A DNA stretch of 64,000 bases from JACMLD01 sp047602295 (lineage in GTDB: Bacteria; Bacteroidota; Bacteroidia; Chitinophagales; Chitinophagaceae), in NCBI GenBank assembly GCA_047602295.1, contig JASGHP010000001.1, positions 3,224,001 to 3,288,000 of the forward strand, written 5' to 3'. Positions 60,645 to 64,000 of this stretch are shown piece after piece. The first letter of the stretch is position 1; each line of letters starts with the position of its first letter. Under the pieces are notes generated by a model. It saw nothing but the letters and a program-made list of their open reading frames with translations. It searched no databases and was not told the DNA's origin. The position numbers were made by a program, and so were the translations under genes.

Positions 60645-62174
60645 ATGAAACAACATATTTATAGATTGTTCGCCATATTGCTGCTGGTGTTTGCAAGCAT
60701 ATTGGCCTGCAATAAAAAGTTGAATGTATTGGATACAAACAATCCAACTACTGAAAGCTATTTTAAAACGGCAGCAGAATTGCAAAATGGTGTGAACGGC
60801 ATCTATTCTGTTATCCGCAGCGGAAACCTGGTTGGTCGCGAATGGTTTTTTACCCATGATATGCGTGGTGGCGAAACCAATTCTGGTGGTGCGCAATTAG
60901 AAGCACCAAGAAATGAATTGCTGAAACAACCTTCACCTGCACCTTCCAACTCTGTAATGAGTAGTGTGTGGACTGGTACTTATGAAATGATAAACAGGGC
61001 AAACCTTGTATTGCAGAAAGGCCCGGCTGTTACAGATAATACTGCATTAAGGGACAGGCTTATTGGTGAAGCAAAATTTTTAAGGGCATGGGCTTATTTT
61101 GAACTGGTAGCACAATGGGGAGATGTACCCATTTACACAGAGCCCGTTTCTACAGCAACCGGCTATAAAGCAAAATCGCCAGCAGCCGATGTATACACAC
61201 TCATCATTAAAGATCTAACGGAAGCTGTTACTGCATTGCCTGATACTTATGGCGCTGCTGATAATGGCCGTGCTACAAAGGGCGCCGCTAATGCATTGCT
61301 GGGAAAAGTGCAAATGCAAAAAGGTGATTACGCCGCAGCGAAGACAGCATTATTAAATGTTTATGGCAAATACAGTTTGGTGTCTAATTATTCCTGGAAT
61401 TTTGATGGAGATATTCTTGCAGAAGATGGCAATGGAACCGTGCTTACCACGGGCCATGAGTTTAATGCAGAATCAATTTTTGAAGTAGTATTTGTAGACA
61501 GGAAGGATAACGGTTTTAATTGGGGCTACACTGGAGAAGGATCCACCAGCCCGTTGGCGACAGTAAGAAGCCAGGAGTATGGTATTACCTGGGGCAATGT
61601 CATCCCTTCTGACCAATACCTGAATGAATTTGAAAATAATGATCCACGCTACAAATTATCTGTTTATGAAGAAGGCGATCAGATTCTAACAGCAACATCT
61701 ACACCTAAAACACTTGTATCTGCAGACATGAATATTGCCACTTCAACCAAAGGTGGCGTAGTTAAAAAAAGGTTCTTCCGTAAATACAATATTTATGAGT
61801 ATTTGAATTCTGGTTTCCACACATCCGGATTGAATCAACGCGTTATACGCTATGCAGATGTACTCTTGTTACTGGCAGAGTGTGAGGCTGAAGTAGGTAC
61901 ACCTGCTCAGGCCGCTGTTTATATCAACCAGGTAAGATCAAGGCCTGGTGTGGCTATGCCTAACGTTGCACCAGCTACCAAAAACGACGCGTTAAAAGCT
62001 GTGATGCACGAAAGAAGGGTAGAGCTTGGCGCAGAAGAATTGGCCAGCTTCGATATATTGCGTTGGAGAAAGAAGGGATATTATCCTTCAATTGTCGCAG
62101 ATCCGGTGCCCGGACAGGTTGCGAGTTTTCCTTTTCCTGCGAGCGAAACTTCTGCCAACCCGTTATTGAAATAG
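60645..62174 (+). CDS. SusD/RagB-family surface lipoprotein
   Basis: This 509-residue protein has a lipoprotein signal (FAILLLVFASILAC, acyl Cys22), then the SusD fold: NNPTTESYFKTAAELQNGVNGIYS, YEMINRANLVL, RLIGEAKFLRAWAYFELVAQWGDVPIYTEP (a hallmark), a central helical bundle and RYADVLLLLAECEAEVG, ending VMHERRVELGAEELASFDILRW. SusD binds glycan on the surface and closes over SusC. It starts 33 bp after SusC and ends at a strong terminator. Confidence 0.96.
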   Translation: MKQHIYRLFAILLLVFASILACNKKLNVLDTNNPTTESYFKTAAELQNGVNGIYSVIRSGNLVGREWFFTHDMRGGETNSGGAQLEAPRNELLKQPSPAPSNSVMSSVWTGTYEMINRANLVLQKGPAVTDNTALRDRLIGEAKFLRAWAYFELVAQWGDVPIYTEPVSTATGYKAKSPAADVYTLIIKDLTEAVTALPDTYGAADNGRATKGAANALLGKVQMQKGDYAAAKTALLNVYGKYSLVSNYSWNFDGDILAEDGNGTVLTTGHEFNAESIFEVVFVDRKDNGFNWGYTGEGSTSPLATVRSQEYGITWGNVIPSDQYLNEFENNDPRYKLSVYEEGDQILTATSTPKTLVSADMNIATSTKGGVVKKRFFRKYNIYEYLNSGFHTSGLNQRVIRYADVLLLLAECEAEVGTPAQAAVYINQVRSRPGVAMPNVAPATKNDALKAVMHERRVELGAEELASFDILRWRKKGYYPSIVADPVPGQVASFPFPASETSANPLLK

Positions 62175-62188
62175 CAAAGCACATCAAT

Positions 62189-62227
62189 AAAAGTAGAGGC
62201 TATGCATATGATGGCCTCTACTTTTTT
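62189..62227 (+). terminator. strong intrinsic terminator after SusD
   Basis: AAAAGTAGAGGC (62189-62200) pairs perfectly over 12 bp with GCCTCTACTTTT (62214-62225) around a 13-base loop, followed by more T residues. It lies 15 bp after the SusD stop. It implies that the CRTAC1 gene downstream is made mainly from its own promoter or by readthrough. Confidence 0.85.
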
Positions 62228-62261
62228 ATTTATTGACTATATCATACGTTGCACAGCCTTT

Positions 62262-64000
62262 ATGGAGATGAATATTGCACAGACAAAAAAAAGATGGTCA
62301 TTCTCCGCTTTAATGATTCTTTGTGCAAGTTTGTTTTTGCTGGCTGCCTGTCATCAAAAGCAAAATACTTTGTTTACTGCTTTAACCCCGGAACAATCTG
62401 GCATTACATTCAGCAACAACATCAACGAAAACGACTCTTCCAATTCATTCATCAACGAGTTTGGTTATATGGGCGGTGGCGTTGGTATTGGAGATTTTAA
62501 CAACGACGGATTGAAAGATATTTTCTTTACAGGCAACCAGGTTAGTTGCAGGCTTTACATTAATAAAGGAGATAATCACTTTGAAGATATTACTGAGAAA
62601 GCGGGCATTTCAACACATGAATGGGCAACAGGTGTAAGCATTGTTGACATTAATAACGATGGTTACGATGATATTTATGTTTGCGTATTTGGAAAAGACC
62701 TTCTGCATAGATCTAAAAATCTTTTGTTTATTAATGATCATAACCTGCACTTTCATGAAGCAGCTTCAGAATATGGATTGGCAGATACTGGTTATTCTAC
62801 ACAAGCTGTGTTTTTTGATTACGACCGTGACGGGGATTTGGATATGTACCTGGCCAATTACCTGTTGAACAATAGAAACGCCAACGATTTGTTTCCAAAA
62901 GATAAAAGTGGTCATTCGCCGGCAAATGACAAATTGTATCGGAATGATGGTGATAAGAATGGTATTGGCCACCCGGTTTATACCGATGTTAGCCTGGAGG
63001 CGGGTATAAAGGAAGACGGTTATGGGCTGGGCCTTGCCGTTAGTGATTTCAACAATGATGGCTGGCCAGATGTGTATGTGGCCAACGATTTTGTTTCTAA
63101 TGATGAGTTGTGGATCAACAATCGCAACGGCACTTTCAGCAATAAGATTGATGAAGCAATTTGCCATCAGAGCTATTCGGCTATGGGAGCAGATGCTGCA
63201 GATATTAATAACGATGCATTGCCTGATATAGTAACACTGGACATGGCGCCCGAGTATAATGAAAGAAAAAAGACATCGGTGTTTTTTATGAATTATGATC
63301 GGTACCAGGCTGAACGAAATCTTGGATACCAACCGGAATTTGCCCGCAATATGTTGCAATTAAATACGGGTGTGGGAGATAGCGTTCCCTTGTTTAGCGA
63401 GATTGGACAACTGGCTGGTATCTCGGAAACAGATTGGAGCTGGAGTGTATTGTTGGCCGATTTTGATAATGATGGCTGGAAAGATATGCATGTTACCAAT
63501 GGTATCGGCAGAGATTTTATAAATGGAGATTTTCTTGAGTTTAGCAACAATATGTTTTCCAGCACAGGCAGCGTTGATGAAAAAAGAAAATCAATCCGCG
63601 AAAAACTTTCCTCACTGAAACCGGTTAAACTTAATAATTATCTCTTTCTAAATAATAAGGACAATACTTTTAAAGATATATCTGATACAGCAGGCATTGG
63701 CGGCCTTTCACTCTCAAATGGAGCGGCCTATGCAGATATCGATAATGATGGCGATTTGGATTTGGTGGTTAATAATATCAATCAACCTGCATTTGTGCTT
63801 ATCAACAATACAAGAAATAAAGGAAGTGTATCTAACCACTTCCTAAAATTGAAATTGCGTGGCGATAGTCTTAATACAAAAGCTTATGGTGCAAAAGTTA
63901 CATTGTATACTGGTGGAACAATTCAAATGCAAGAGCAAAACCCGGTGCGTGGTTATTTTTCTTCAGTTGATCCTGATCTTGTATTTGGCCTTGGCAATAA
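62262..64000 (+). CDS. CRTAC1/ASPIC-family FG-GAP lipoprotein, 3' end outside window
   Basis: The frame opens with ATG at 62262 and is still open at the last base (579 codons visible). A lipoprotein signal (FSALMILCASLFLLAAC, acyl Cys30) is followed by FG-GAP/VCBS-type repeats with calcium-binding D-x-N-x-D-G cores: DFNNDGLKD, DINNDGYDD, DYDRDGDLD, DFNNDGWPD, DINNDALPD, DFDNDGWKD and DIDNDGDLD. These mark a seven-bladed propeller. The segment AYGAKVTLYTGG near the edge is the start of the UnbV/ASPIC domain. CRTAC1-family proteins often follow SusCD in Bacteroidota polysaccharide loci; their function is unclear, and glycan or calcium binding is likely. It begins 34 bp after the SusD terminator. 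Confidence 0.93.
   Translation, partial: MEMNIAQTKKRWSFSALMILCASLFLLAACHQKQNTLFTALTPEQSGITFSNNINENDSSNSFINEFGYMGGGVGIGDFNNDGLKDIFFTGNQVSCRLYINKGDNHFEDITEKAGISTHEWATGVSIVDINNDGYDDIYVCVFGKDLLHRSKNLLFINDHNLHFHEAASEYGLADTGYSTQAVFFDYDRDGDLDMYLANYLLNNRNANDLFPKDKSGHSPANDKLYRNDGDKNGIGHPVYTDVSLEAGIKEDGYGLGLAVSDFNNDGWPDVYVANDFVSNDELWINNRNGTFSNKIDEAICHQSYSAMGADAADINNDALPDIVTLDMAPEYNERKKTSVFFMNYDRYQAERNLGYQPEFARNMLQLNTGVGDSVPLFSEIGQLAGISETDWSWSVLLADFDNDGWKDMHVTNGIGRDFINGDFLEFSNNMFSSTGSVDEKRKSIREKLSSLKPVKLNNYLFLNNKDNTFKDISDTAGIGGLSLSNGAAYADIDNDGDLDLVVNNINQPAFVLINNTRNKGSVSNHFLKLKLRGDSLNTKAYGAKVTLYTGGTIQMQEQNPVRGYFSSVDPDLVFGLGN

Overview
The window is a chromosomal segment of a Bacteroidota bacterium, most probably a member of the Chitinophagaceae or a close relative. 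The evidence is in the gene types: a SusC/SusD pair with an N-terminal STN domain driven by an ECF sigma factor and a FecR anti-sigma factor, a large secreted protein with a type IX (Por) secretion C-terminal sorting domain, TlpA-like thiol-disulfide proteins with TPR tails, a tetratricopeptide histidine kinase next to a LytTR regulator, and a CRTAC1/ASPIC lipoprotein. Base composition is moderately AT-rich throughout. No tRNA, rRNA, CRISPR array, transposase or phage gene was seen.

Layout. Positions 1-5.3 kb hold the end of an FHA-domain gene, a small exported protein, a GyrI-like effector-binding protein, a hybrid histidine kinase, and a divergent hxlR/yceI pair separated by a three-copy operator. 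At 5.3-9.8 kb an M50 metalloprotease-TPR fusion is followed by a chromate-resistance block: a ChrB-like sensor fused to an AraC DNA-binding domain, the ChrA transporter and an exported DUF1259 protein. From 9.9 to 28.3 kb come scattered single genes: an FN3-like exported protein, a GIY-YIG protein, M28 and M16 peptidases, an esterase, a LytTR/TPR-kinase pair, an AlkB-like dioxygenase, a GH13 amylase and a TlpA-like protein. They are separated by unusually repeat-rich spacers. At 28.6-32.8 kb lies a 1,394-residue T9SS-exported repeat protein. At 33.3-37.6 kb there is a tandem duplication of a thioredoxin-TPR gene plus tfoX, with only a stub of the second tfoX left, followed by two exported proteins. 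At 38-42.3 kb there are small envelope proteins, an OmpA-family protein and a 175-bp tandem repeat in three copies. At 42.4-47.5 kb there is a YfcC-type transporter with an M19 dipeptidase, then an SDR/AraC/VOC group.

The right third (47.8-64 kb) reads as a polysaccharide utilisation locus for acidic xylan: a GH35/DUF5597 beta-galactosidase-like enzyme, a GH115 alpha-glucuronidase, a GH43 lipoprotein, a CE15 glucuronoyl esterase on the opposite strand, then ECF sigma, FecR, SusC, SusD and a CRTAC1-family lipoprotein that runs off the window. GH115 and CE15 both act on (4-O-methyl)glucuronate branches of glucuronoxylan, and CE15 can cut their ester links to lignin, so the locus is coherent as an enzyme set for lignin-linked glucuronoxylan. 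The substrate is inferred, not shown.

The most unexpected feature is non-coding. Degenerate 7-mer arrays (AGTCGTG / AGTTCGT-like) sit directly after, or overlap, the stop codons of many genes, always reading in the sense direction of the gene, on both strands. A 9-mer AATCCTNNN family, a GATGAATG-like 8/9-mer family, a longer composite element of about 180 bp and several hairpin families are also dispersed between genes.
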